Shown here in pieces: positions 10,343 to 17,805 of a stretch of 39,828 bases of DNA. Source of the DNA: Rhodothermales bacterium. Its GTDB lineage: Bacteria; Bacteroidota; Rhodothermia; Rhodothermales; UBA10348. Both the position numbers and the translations under genes were made by a program. The notes under the pieces were generated by a model, which was not told the origin of the DNA, did no database searches, and saw only the letters and a list, made by a program, of their open reading frames with translations. The stretch's first letter is position 1, and each line of letters opens with the position of its first letter. The stretch lies in the NCBI GenBank assembly GCA_030830105.1, contig JAURNP010000082.1, positions 1 to 39,828 on the forward strand, in the 5' to 3' direction.

Positions 10343-12145
10343 TCAATTTGCGGCGCTCGATGCAGCGCGGTAGGCCTCGAGCGTGCCACGCGCTGCGGCG
10401 GTATCACCTCGGGAGTACTCTAGCCTGGCCCGATTGTACAGCATGATGGCAGACTGAGCGTCTATTCTTTCAGCTTGCTTCAACGCAACTTCGGCGGCTT
10501 CCAATTGGGATTGACGCAGCTGTATGGCTGCGAGAGCATTCCAAAAGTATAGGCGATCCGAGCGGGAAGCGCCTTGAAGGGCCAGCTTTTCAACCAGTGC
10601 GTCGAGGGTGGAGCTCGCCAGGAATCGACCGATGACCTCTTCCATGAGCGCAGCATTGAATGGCTGCCAGTAAAAGAGGGAATGGTAATATCGAAGCGCC
10701 TCGGCCGAGTCACCTTGCGCCAGGTGAAGTTGGGCCCCTTCGAGCAACGCATTCTGCGTGGCAAGAGGGGAGACCATGATGGCTACCGCCAACGAGTCCC
10801 CAATACGTCCTGAATCCTGTCGCTCCCGGAGTTTTGCTGCATAAGTTGAGGTGGAGGATTCAGAGTCGGCATCCAGATTGAAGGGATAGTCGGCCAAGAG
10901 GCGGTCAATTAGAATACCAGACTCGGCTGCTGACAGTTCATCCAGAATCGGCGTTTTCCAATCTATTCCGAGATTGCCAGCATCCAGCGTCTTGGCTTCC
11001 AGCATGGGAGCGGCCCTGACCGAAAAGGCATCCGCCATCAACTCGTACCCTTCGTGCGTAGGGTGCAGGTGATCGGTAAAAAGGTCATATCCCGGGATGC
11101 CCGACGGCGAGGCACGGTTGAAAGCGACTTCCAGGTCCTCCACTTCAACTCCAGGGCGTTCTGCCCACGAACGGATGATGTCGTTCAGCTCACCTGAGGC
11201 CCTGAATCGAATCTGATCCAAGTCCCTTGCTGTTTCGAATAAATCTCTCGCGTTCAGCGTGTCGCCCTCGGCAAAGGCAACTTCCGCAGCACTGAAAGCT
11301 GCGAGGGCATCAGCTGTTTGCGAGAGCGGTTGTTGTCCGGAGAGGTTTCCAACTAGGGTGCCTGCCAGTACGGGAATGTGGGCCGATTCAAAGTGATCCA
11401 GTACGCGATTCATGTTACTCGTGAACTGACGTATTCCCGCTCGATAGATCTCGCCGTCAAGTTCGATTCCGGCGTTCTGAACGACGCGCGCCATTAAAGT
11501 TCGGTCATTGGAACCCGGTTCAAGCCCGTAGTCGGGGGGGCCTAAAAAGAGGTACTCAAGGGCAAGAACGAGGGCTGAGCGCTTCAGTGCGAGGATCGTT
11601 CTTCCGAACCACGGGGATTTCGGCATCCAGTCAGCCGAAGTACCCACTCCATAGGCTCCGTAGAATTCATTGTGGCCTGCATAGATCACGACCAAATCGG
11701 GCTCCATGCGAATTACGTGGCGGGTAAGATCAAGCAGTGTATAGCTGTTTACGGCTGTCATTCCCAGATTGATGACCTCGACCGGGTAACCCGCAAATCG
11801 GTCCATCAGTCTGCGCTCCAGTCCGGCAGGGAATCCGTGGTACCACTGAAACGGAAAACCAGCGGTCGAAGAGCCACCCAGAACCACGACGCGGACCCCA
11901 TTTTCAGGCTTTTCTTCGCGGAATGGCGTGAATCCCACATTTGGCAGGAAGCCGCGGAAATAGCGGCTTGGATACTCCGGATTGAATCCAGTCCATCCCG
12001 ACTCGTTTTCGACAGCCTTGAATGCATGCCGGCGGTCGTCTGCAAACCCGGCCACCCGAAGGCCGACTTCCAGAAACAGAAGGAGAGCGATTGGGATGAA
12101 TACCAGCGCCGCGGTGAATATTCGTTCCCTGGACGAATCAGCCAT
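10343..12145 (-). CDS. Membrane-anchored SGNH/GDSL hydrolase with C-terminal TPR repeats
   Basis: This 600-residue protein has an N-terminal hydrophobic anchor (residues 9-30, FTAALVFIPIALLLFLEVGL) and an SGNH esterase-type domain. The nucleophile block is GGSSTAG (90-96), with S92 the probable catalytic serine; the asparagine block is IYAGHNEFYG; the catalytic Asp/His block is DHLHPTHEGY. The C-terminal third, about 440-600, reads as helical TPR-like repeats (AQGDSAEALRYYHSLFY, QSQLEAAEVALKQAERID, YSRGDTAAARGTLEAY). SGNH domains deacetylate or deacylate glycans and lipids; the substrate is unknown. It is divergent from the LacI-type regulator, and a candidate operator lies 34 bp upstream of its ATG, so it probably belongs to the same glycan regulon. 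The stop at 10343 faces the DoxX pseudogene. Confidence 0.82.
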   Translation of the reverse strand: MADSSRERIFTAALVFIPIALLLFLEVGLRVAGFADDRRHAFKAVENESGWTGFNPEYPSRYFRGFLPNVGFTPFREEKPENGVRVVVLGGSSTAGFPFQWYHGFPAGLERRLMDRFAGYPVEVINLGMTAVNSYTLLDLTRHVIRMEPDLVVIYAGHNEFYGAYGVGTSADWMPKSPWFGRTILALKRSALVLALEYLFLGPPDYGLEPGSNDRTLMARVVQNAGIELDGEIYRAGIRQFTSNMNRVLDHFESAHIPVLAGTLVGNLSGQQPLSQTADALAAFSAAEVAFAEGDTLNARDLFETARDLDQIRFRASGELNDIIRSWAERPGVEVEDLEVAFNRASPSGIPGYDLFTDHLHPTHEGYELMADAFSVRAAPMLEAKTLDAGNLGIDWKTPILDELSAAESGILIDRLLADYPFNLDADSESSTSTYAAKLRERQDSGRIGDSLAVAIMVSPLATQNALLEGAQLHLAQGDSAEALRYYHSLFYWQPFNAALMEEVIGRFLASSTLDALVEKLALQGASRSDRLYFWNALAAIQLRQSQLEAAEVALKQAERIDAQSAIMLYNRARLEYSRGDTAAARGTLEAYRAASSAAN

Positions 12146-12178
12146 GCTTGCGTACGAAAAATGGAAGATGTATCATCA

Positions 12179-12192
12179 TGAAAAGGTTTTCA
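12179..12192. promoter_or_regulatory. Candidate LacI-family operator, site 1
   Basis: The dyad TGAAAAGGTTTTCA has 6-bp perfect inverted arms around a GG centre. It lies in the 97-bp divergent region between the SGNH hydrolase and the LacI-type regulator. The same arms recur twice at 15359 and 15402. LacI-family operators are typically 14-20 bp dyads, so autoregulation plus control of the divergent gene is the natural reading (inference). Confidence 0.7.
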
Positions 12193-12195
12193 GAA

Positions 12196-12209
12196 GATGC
12201 AGCTGCATC
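12196..12209. repeat. Perfect 14-bp palindrome beside operator 1
   Basis: GATGCAGCTGCATC is fully self-complementary and lies 17 bp, centre to centre, downstream of the TGAAAA dyad, in the leader of the LacI-family gene. It could be a site for a second regulator or a small leader hairpin. No second copy was noticed in the window. Confidence 0.4.
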
Positions 12210-12242
12210 GTATGAAGCACCGGAATTCACGGTTGGAAAGGT

Positions 12243-13241
12243 ATGGGAGCTACCATCAGAGACGTCGCAGAGCGAGCAAAGGTATCGATTTCAACGGTAT
12301 CGCGCGTCCTCAATGACACATGCAACGTAAAAGCAGATAAGCGGGATCGAGTTCTCGATGCTGCAGCAGCGCTGGGGTACACGCCTAATCCCGCTGCACA
12401 GAGTTTGCATTCTCGTAAGACCGGGGCCATTGGGATCCTGCTCCCGTACGTGTCCGGCGAGTTCTACGCTGAGCTGTTGAACGGAATTGACAGTGCTGCA
12501 CAGGAAGGGGGACGCTTGTTACTGATATCCACCTCCCATAACTCTGAAGAAGAGTTGGAGGCGGCTATGAAAGGCATGTACCGCCGGGTCGATGGTATGC
12601 TCGTTATGGCTCCTGTTACCACGTCGGAGGCCGTCCTGAGAAGAGCTCCCAGAGACCTTCCTGTAGTGTTCTTGAATACCCGATCAGAAGGGGGCGGTAT
12701 TCCGCTGTTGACGTTTGACAACTACGGTGGCATGCGGGCCATGACGGAGCACCTGATCCAGCGCGGTCACAAGGATATCGGCTTCATTACCGGACCAGCG
12801 GATGCCTTCGATGCCCAGGAACGATTTCGCGGTTACCGTGAAGCCCTTCACGCGTCGGGAATACCTCTTCGAGAAGATCTGATTGCGAATGGCGAATACA
12901 CCCAGCGGGCGGGACATGACGCAGCACGTTATCTGATCGGACTTGCACAGCGCCCCTCGGCGATTATGACCTCGAATGATGACGCAGCCATCGGCGCTCT
13001 GAGTGCCATCCGGGAAGCAGAACTCAGCGTACCTGGTGAGATAGCACTGACGGGCTTTGATGACATACCGAGTGCCATGTTTACCGTGCCACCTTTGTCA
13101 ACCGTACACGTACCGGCACGTGAATTAGGCCGACGGTCGGTGGAGATCTTGGAGATGGCTATCGACAATGGAATCGATGTGGCCTTGGAAGAGACAGGCG
13201 ATTTCTTACCAGTGGAGCTTCGCTTGCGCGCATCAAGCTGA
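12243..13241 (+). CDS. LacI-family transcriptional regulator
   Basis: This 332-residue protein has the complete LacI/GalR layout. The helix-turn-helix and hinge cover residues 3-60 (TIRDVAERAKVSISTVSRVLND, ending YTPNPAAQSLHSRKT), and the periplasmic-binding-protein-like effector domain covers 62-330. Visible landmarks are IGILLPYVSGEFYAELLNGI, VDGMLVMAP, HLIQRGHKDIGFITGP, AIMTSNDDAAIGAL, LTGFDDIPSAMFTVPPLSTVHVP and the C-terminal core. The effector is probably a sugar; the GH16 glucanase next door suggests a beta-glucan oligosaccharide or glucose derivative (inference). It is divergent from the SGNH hydrolase with a candidate operator between them. A short terminator follows at 13346-13368. 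Confidence 0.93.
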   Translation: MGATIRDVAERAKVSISTVSRVLNDTCNVKADKRDRVLDAAAALGYTPNPAAQSLHSRKTGAIGILLPYVSGEFYAELLNGIDSAAQEGGRLLLISTSHNSEEELEAAMKGMYRRVDGMLVMAPVTTSEAVLRRAPRDLPVVFLNTRSEGGGIPLLTFDNYGGMRAMTEHLIQRGHKDIGFITGPADAFDAQERFRGYREALHASGIPLREDLIANGEYTQRAGHDAARYLIGLAQRPSAIMTSNDDAAIGALSAIREAELSVPGEIALTGFDDIPSAMFTVPPLSTVHVPARELGRRSVEILEMAIDNGIDVALEETGDFLPVELRLRASS

Positions 13242-13345
13242 ACGACGATTCAACTGAGGCCATACGTCAAAAGCGGTCATTGAACGGTAGTGTAGGGCGA
13301 AAACGATGGACCTCACCTCAAAACAGCTGATAATCCTTGACACGA

Positions 13346-13368
13346 TGAGGACATGGCCTCATTTTTTC
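13346..13368 (+). terminator. Terminator after the LacI-family gene
   Basis: ATGAGG (13346-13351) pairs with CCTCAT (13358-13363) over a 6-nt loop and runs directly into a stretch of T residues to 13368. The stem is short but the T run is typical of an intrinsic terminator. It separates the regulator from the GH16 gene. Confidence 0.6.
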
Positions 13369-13433
13369 GGCCCGCCTAAAATCAGATCACGTTCCGACTC
13401 CTTTTTGAGAAATCTAGAAAGTACCCCTATGCG

Positions 13434-15290
13434 ATGCTCAGCATGAATAAATCTTTGGGGCTGATGTGGGCCGGTCTCTTTGTGTTGGCTTCCTCAGGCA
13501 CCGCGATGTCCCAAGATTGGCGTTTGGTTTGGAGCGACGAATTCGACAGCGGCGTACAACCAGACCAGACCCGCTGGTCCTATGACGTCGGTGGGGGAGG
13601 GTGGGGCAATCAGGAATTTCAATACTACACGGATTCCCGTCCTCAGAACAGTCGTGTTCAGGATGGCTTATTGATTATCGAGGCCATCAAGGAGGACTTT
13701 TTTGGTTCTACCTACACCTCAGCCCGTCTCAGAACCAAGGGTCAAGGCGATTGGCTATATGGACGTGTTGAAGTGAGAGCAAAACTCCCTGCCGGACTGG
13801 GGACATGGCCTGCCATTTGGATGCTCGCTTCGGAAAGCCATTACGGAGACGGAGGTTGGCCAGACAACGGCGAGATCGACATCATGGAAGGAGTAGGCCA
13901 TGAACCAGACCGTACACACTCAGCCATACACGTCCAGGCTCTCAATCATCAGCTGAATAACAATCCCGGAGCTACATTCATGAAGGAAGACTCGCGAACA
14001 GGGTTCGCCGTCTACGCCATGGACTGGACGCCGAGAACCATCACGACGTACGTCGATGGTGAGGTTAACCTGATTTATGAGCGCGGCAATAGCGATTGGC
14101 AGCGGTGGCCGTTTGATCGCCCTTTCCACTTGATCCTGAACCTTGCAGTAGGTGGATCCTGGGGCGGTATTCAGGGGGTTGACCCGAATGACTTCCCCAC
14201 CCGATTCGAGATTGACTACGTTCGCGTGTTCGAGGATGCAGCCGGGCCTCCAGAGGTTTCTGTATCATCGATTGGCGGACTGACCCAGGTTGATCCGGGT
14301 GAATCCTTGTCGCTTTCTGCGGCGGCAACCGATGCAGCCTCCACAATTGAAGAGCTGGCTCTGTACCAACGAGACGGATTACTCGCTTTTGTGCAAGAGG
14401 GACAGGTTTCTGTCGAACTGGAGAATCTCGCTCCTGGTTGCTATCAAATAAGAGCCGATGCGGTGGATTCGGATGGATGGGAAGCCGGATCGGACACGCT
14501 CAATGTCCAGGTTGGCACCGAGTGCGTGCAAGCCCCGTATCTCATGGTGGCCCCTCTGGTGCCAGGACGCGTTGAGGCTGAGTACTTCGATATTGGCGGG
14601 GCAGGAGAGGCATACCTTGATCTCTCCTCCCAGAACACGGGAGGCGCATTGCGAGCAGATGAAGGAGTGGACATTGGCAGCTCACAGGATATTGGCGGTG
14701 GCTATCAGATTGAAAACGTCACATTGCGCGAGTGGACCGAATACACGGTCAATGTCACGCAATCAGGTTTTTACCGCATGTCGGCGAGACTGGCTGCGAC
14801 GAAGGATGGTTCACTGACCATTTCGGTTGACGACGTTGAGCACGCTGATCCGCTAACGTACAGCTCGACCAACTCGACGTCATTCCACCGGAACGCAGTG
14901 CTGGACGGCCTCTGGCTTGACGAGGGGATTCGCACCGTCAGGGTCGAATACAACGCCATTGGAGCCTACGTGAACCGCTTCGAATTCCGGCTTTTGAGCG
15001 CAACAGGCCTGGAAACGCTACCGGAGTCTTCCGAAATGGAGATCGATGTCTTTCCGAATCCCTTTCAGGACCGTCTCGAATTGATCATCAAGGGAAAGGC
15101 GCCGGGGCCGAGTGTTATCTCCATGTATGATGTCACCGGTCGTCGCGTTTTTCATACATCTCTCACGGGTCATAAATCGACCACAAACCACGTACAGTTA
15201 AACCCTACAGAACGCATGAGTCCTGGTTTGTATCTCGTTGTAATCCAATCGGATACAGACACTTACACAACGACCGTAATCCGGCGCTGA
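13434..15290 (+). CDS. Secreted GH16 endo-beta-glucanase (laminarinase type) with CBM6 and T9SS sorting domain
   Basis: A signal peptide (residues about 4-26, ending GTAMSQ) leads into a GH16 domain (about 27-265). The retaining active site is GEIDIMEG, with E147 as nucleophile, D149 as the assisting residue and E152 as acid/base. The extra residue in E-I-D-I-M-E is the form seen in laminarinases and related beta-1,3(4)-glucanases, so laminarin-type glucans are the likely substrate. An Ig-like linker region (about 270-365) follows, then a CBM6-like module (about 378-523, RVEAEYFD ... GYQIENV ... GFYRMSARLA). The C-terminus (about 533-618) is a type IX secretion sorting domain with DVFPNPFQDRLEL and SPGLYLVVIQ, so the enzyme is expected on the cell surface or outside. 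ATG 13443 is an equally plausible start. No TGAAAA dyad was seen directly upstream. Confidence 0.93.
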   Translation: MLSMNKSLGLMWAGLFVLASSGTAMSQDWRLVWSDEFDSGVQPDQTRWSYDVGGGGWGNQEFQYYTDSRPQNSRVQDGLLIIEAIKEDFFGSTYTSARLRTKGQGDWLYGRVEVRAKLPAGLGTWPAIWMLASESHYGDGGWPDNGEIDIMEGVGHEPDRTHSAIHVQALNHQLNNNPGATFMKEDSRTGFAVYAMDWTPRTITTYVDGEVNLIYERGNSDWQRWPFDRPFHLILNLAVGGSWGGIQGVDPNDFPTRFEIDYVRVFEDAAGPPEVSVSSIGGLTQVDPGESLSLSAAATDAASTIEELALYQRDGLLAFVQEGQVSVELENLAPGCYQIRADAVDSDGWEAGSDTLNVQVGTECVQAPYLMVAPLVPGRVEAEYFDIGGAGEAYLDLSSQNTGGALRADEGVDIGSSQDIGGGYQIENVTLREWTEYTVNVTQSGFYRMSARLAATKDGSLTISVDDVEHADPLTYSSTNSTSFHRNAVLDGLWLDEGIRTVRVEYNAIGAYVNRFEFRLLSATGLETLPESSEMEIDVFPNPFQDRLELIIKGKAPGPSVISMYDVTGRRVFHTSLTGHKSTTNHVQLNPTERMSPGLYLVVIQSDTDTYTTTVIRR

Positions 15291-15358
15291 TTGGAAGCGC
15301 TTCGCCTTCGGGAGGTGCACTCACGCACCAAATGTTACGGTCATTATGAAAACGGATC

Positions 15359-15372
15359 TGAAAACCTTTTCA
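15359..15372. promoter_or_regulatory. Candidate LacI-family operator, site 2
   Basis: TGAAAACCTTTTCA is the exact reverse complement of site 1 at 12179. It lies 103 bp before the ATG of the CBM9-like secreted protein. Its centre is 43 bp from that of site 3, about four helical turns, an arrangement that would let dimers bind on the same face or loop. Confidence 0.72.
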
Positions 15373-15390
15373 TTTCTGAGCAGCTCTTTA

Positions 15391-15398
15391 TACCTTCA
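15391..15398 (+). promoter_or_regulatory. Possible promoter -7 element between two operators
   Basis: TACCTTCA resembles the Bacteroidota -7 element TAnnTTTG at six of eight positions if the two n are counted. No clear TTG -33 element was seen. It lies exactly between candidate operators 2 and 3, so repressor binding would block it. This is a weak call. Confidence 0.3.
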
Positions 15399-15401
15399 GG
15401 A

Positions 15402-15415
15402 TGAAAAGCTTTTCA
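15402..15415. promoter_or_regulatory. Candidate LacI-family operator, site 3
   Basis: TGAAAAGCTTTTCA is a perfect 14-bp palindrome sharing the TGAAAA/TTTTCA arms of sites 1 and 2. It lies 59 bp upstream of the ATG at 15475, probably near or just after the transcription start. Confidence 0.72.
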
Positions 15416-15474
15416 GGGGGAGCAGAAGGCACCTCCTTCCGTCCCTCTAAAAAAAACCAACCTCAAACAACACC

Positions 15475-17709
15475 ATGAACACGAGTGCTACGACACGCTT
15501 CGGCTTCATGTCCGTCCTGATGCTGCTGGCTGCCTCCTTTATTGTGGCCCCCACGCATGCTCAGAGCGGCTTGACAGAGCTGGGCGACGACTTCATTTTC
15601 TTCTTCGATGGTCCGAACGTGCTTATTCCAGAGGCAACGGCTCCGATCGTCAACGATCCGCTCGACCCGACGTCCGGAAACCGTGTACACAAGTACGATT
15701 ACGGTAACTGGTCAGAGAACGGGTATCGTTTCTCCCGTGCGGAAGGACTCGACATGACCCAGAACGTGGGTGCGAGCGGGGGCGAAGGAGACACCCTCTA
15801 TCTCAAACTCCTCGTTGATCCAGCGAACGCCGGGCAGCCCGGCGTTTTCCTGACTATGTTCGACAAGACGGATGACAATCCGAGTAGCGACGGTTCGGCC
15901 GACTTAATGTCGCGTCTCCACTGGCCAATTCCAGAGGAATTGCGCAACGGACAGTGGCACGATTTGGCCATTCCGCTCCCACCAACAACGACGGCGGGTC
16001 TTGCCGCTGCCAAAGAGGGCAACGATATTAATGGTAACCCACTGGCCACGCCGCTGGATGCCAACGCTGCGTTGTGGACTTACGGAGGCGCCTGGTCTGT
16101 CGGTGGTTTTGGTCTTTGGGGCCCTGGAGAATGTAATAATGCCGCTTGTTTCGCCGAATTCGAATGGGATGCTGTTTACAGCCTCACCGTGTTCTTCGAT
16201 AACAACACCGGCGGCGGTCCTGTCTACCTGGACGATGTTTACATCGGTGGTCCTGGTACGGACGTCTCTGCAGCAACGTCGGCACCTGACGCCATGGACG
16301 CAGTCACCGTCGCTGCGGACGGAAGCGCGAACAAAGTCTCTTGGACGCACAACGAATCATTTGGTGGTTACAACGTTTACGCGTCAGAAGACCCCATCAC
16401 CTCGGCGTCTATTCTGGACGGCGGCGCAAGTCTCCTGGGGTCGGTTGCTTTCAATGCAACGGATTTCTCGCTGACGCACGAGCTGGAAATGCCTTTTTCC
16501 ACGCTCGCTGGTGAGCCGCTCTATTACGCTGTGACCTCGAAGAGCTTTTTCGGCGTCGAGAATTCAGATATCTCAGCTTCTTCCGGAAATGTTGCGAACA
16601 CGGATCTTCCGATTGCACCGTTCATCTCCATCCTGACAGATGACGAAGCCAATACCATCTTTAATAACGTCGCAGGTGGTGTTTTGAGCGATGCCGGATT
16701 CCCGGATACGCCTGCCTTCATGATTGATCCAAGCCACTGGCGAGATGGTGACTCCCCGGCTCCGACGGGTGATGGCGCTGCCGCCGACATCTCCGCCATG
16801 GCCAAGGTGGCCATTGATGAGTTTGGCTTCATGTACGTCTATGGGGAAGTAAATGACGATATCGCTGGTTTCCCTGGCGCTAACGCCGATGGCGGTGGCA
16901 CATGGAATTTCGACTCGTTCGAAATCTTCCTGGGCAATTACGATGTCCGTGATGTTGGCGGTAGCCTTCTCTCCGGATCACCGCATGGCCAGTATGGTCG
17001 TGGCGCTGAGGCAGATTTCCAGCTGCGCATGGCAGCGGAAGCTGACGAGGCTGGTAACGTTTCCGGCATCGGCATCTGGGCACATGCTGATCCGGCCGGC
17101 GCAACGGGTTCGACTGCTGTTGGTCCTGTTCAGGGTGCCGGTGGTGTCGCTGAAGCAACGGCAACGGGATACCGTTTCCTCGTGGCCATTCCGCTGGAGT
17201 CGGTTTACGATCCAAGTGCTGATCAGCCACTGGCTCTTCCTGCCTCGAATGAGTTGAAAGTCATTCCATTCAACCTTGCCCTTAATGACAAGGACGCAGG
17301 TGGTGGACGCGAAGCTCAGGTCAACTGGTCGCTGAACGCCTCCGCGGGCGCGTGGAACAATCCGTCCAAGTGGCAGCCTACGGCTATCGTTGGTCGTTCA
17401 CTCTTGACCGATACGGAAGATGTCGAAACGGCTCTACCGATCGAATTCGCGCTTGAGCAGAACTACCCGAACCCGTTCAACCCGAGCACGAACATTGAAT
17501 TCTCCATTCCGAACGCAACGCCTGTTCGCCTGGAAGTATTCAACGTTCTCGGTCAGCGTGTCGCCACGCTGGTCAATGGTCAGACGATGACTGCTGGCAC
17601 GCACTCGGTAGCATTTGATGCTTCCGCTATGACGTCCGGTATGTACATCTACCGTCTGCAGGCAGGAGCCAGCTTCTCCCAGACGCGGACAATGATGCTA
17701 CTCAAGTAG
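15475..17709 (+). CDS. Secreted CBM9-like, FnIII-containing protein with T9SS sorting domain
   Basis: The 744-residue protein starts with a signal peptide (residues 1-29, ending PTHAQ). An N-terminal beta-rich region (30-262) has galactose-binding-like features (NGQWHDLAIPLP, GPVYLDDVYIG). A fibronectin-III-like segment follows (about 268-375, NKVSWTHNESFGGYNVYAS ... PLYYAVTSKS). Next is a CBM9/DOMON-like module (about 400-640, FGFMYVYGEVNDD ... NFDSFEIFLGNYD ... YRFLVAIPLESV). The C-terminal sorting domain begins near 660 (EQNYPNPFNPSTNIEFSIP ... GMYIYRLQAG). No catalytic motif was seen, so a surface glycan-binding role is likely; functionally it could replace SusD/SusE-type binding proteins (inference). 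Two candidate LacI-type operators precede it and a strong hairpin follows it. Confidence 0.85.
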   Translation: MNTSATTRFGFMSVLMLLAASFIVAPTHAQSGLTELGDDFIFFFDGPNVLIPEATAPIVNDPLDPTSGNRVHKYDYGNWSENGYRFSRAEGLDMTQNVGASGGEGDTLYLKLLVDPANAGQPGVFLTMFDKTDDNPSSDGSADLMSRLHWPIPEELRNGQWHDLAIPLPPTTTAGLAAAKEGNDINGNPLATPLDANAALWTYGGAWSVGGFGLWGPGECNNAACFAEFEWDAVYSLTVFFDNNTGGGPVYLDDVYIGGPGTDVSAATSAPDAMDAVTVAADGSANKVSWTHNESFGGYNVYASEDPITSASILDGGASLLGSVAFNATDFSLTHELEMPFSTLAGEPLYYAVTSKSFFGVENSDISASSGNVANTDLPIAPFISILTDDEANTIFNNVAGGVLSDAGFPDTPAFMIDPSHWRDGDSPAPTGDGAAADISAMAKVAIDEFGFMYVYGEVNDDIAGFPGANADGGGTWNFDSFEIFLGNYDVRDVGGSLLSGSPHGQYGRGAEADFQLRMAAEADEAGNVSGIGIWAHADPAGATGSTAVGPVQGAGGVAEATATGYRFLVAIPLESVYDPSADQPLALPASNELKVIPFNLALNDKDAGGGREAQVNWSLNASAGAWNNPSKWQPTAIVGRSLLTDTEDVETALPIEFALEQNYPNPFNPSTNIEFSIPNATPVRLEVFNVLGQRVATLVNGQTMTAGTHSVAFDASAMTSGMYIYRLQAGASFSQTRTMMLLK

Positions 17710-17733
17710 TACTGTCCTAGTATATCGTCGATG

Positions 17734-17768
17734 AAAGTGGGGCCTGCCTACCGGGCAGGCCCCACTTT
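17734..17768 (+). terminator. Strong intergenic hairpin between the CBM9-like gene and the TonB receptor
   Basis: AAAGTGGGGCCTGCC (17734-17748) and GGCAGGCCCCACTTT (17754-17768) pair perfectly over 15 bp with a 5-nt loop. No long T run follows beyond the three T of the stem, so it may be a partial terminator or a 3-prime stabiliser that lets some transcripts continue into the receptor operon. It covers the first codons of the longest possible receptor frame, which argues for the later start at 17806. Confidence 0.75.
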
Positions 17769-17805
17769 CTTTGGCGCTTCTTTCCAACTGGAATCCCTGG
17801 ATCCC

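Noticed and set aside
15475-17709. Catalytic glycoside hydrolase or lyase
   Set aside because: Only binding-type modules (galactose-binding-like, FnIII, CBM9-like) and a sorting domain are visible; no catalytic acid motif was found.
17731-17805. Longer receptor start at ATG 17731
   Set aside because: The extra 25 codons run through a perfect 15-bp hairpin and would push the signal peptide inside the protein.
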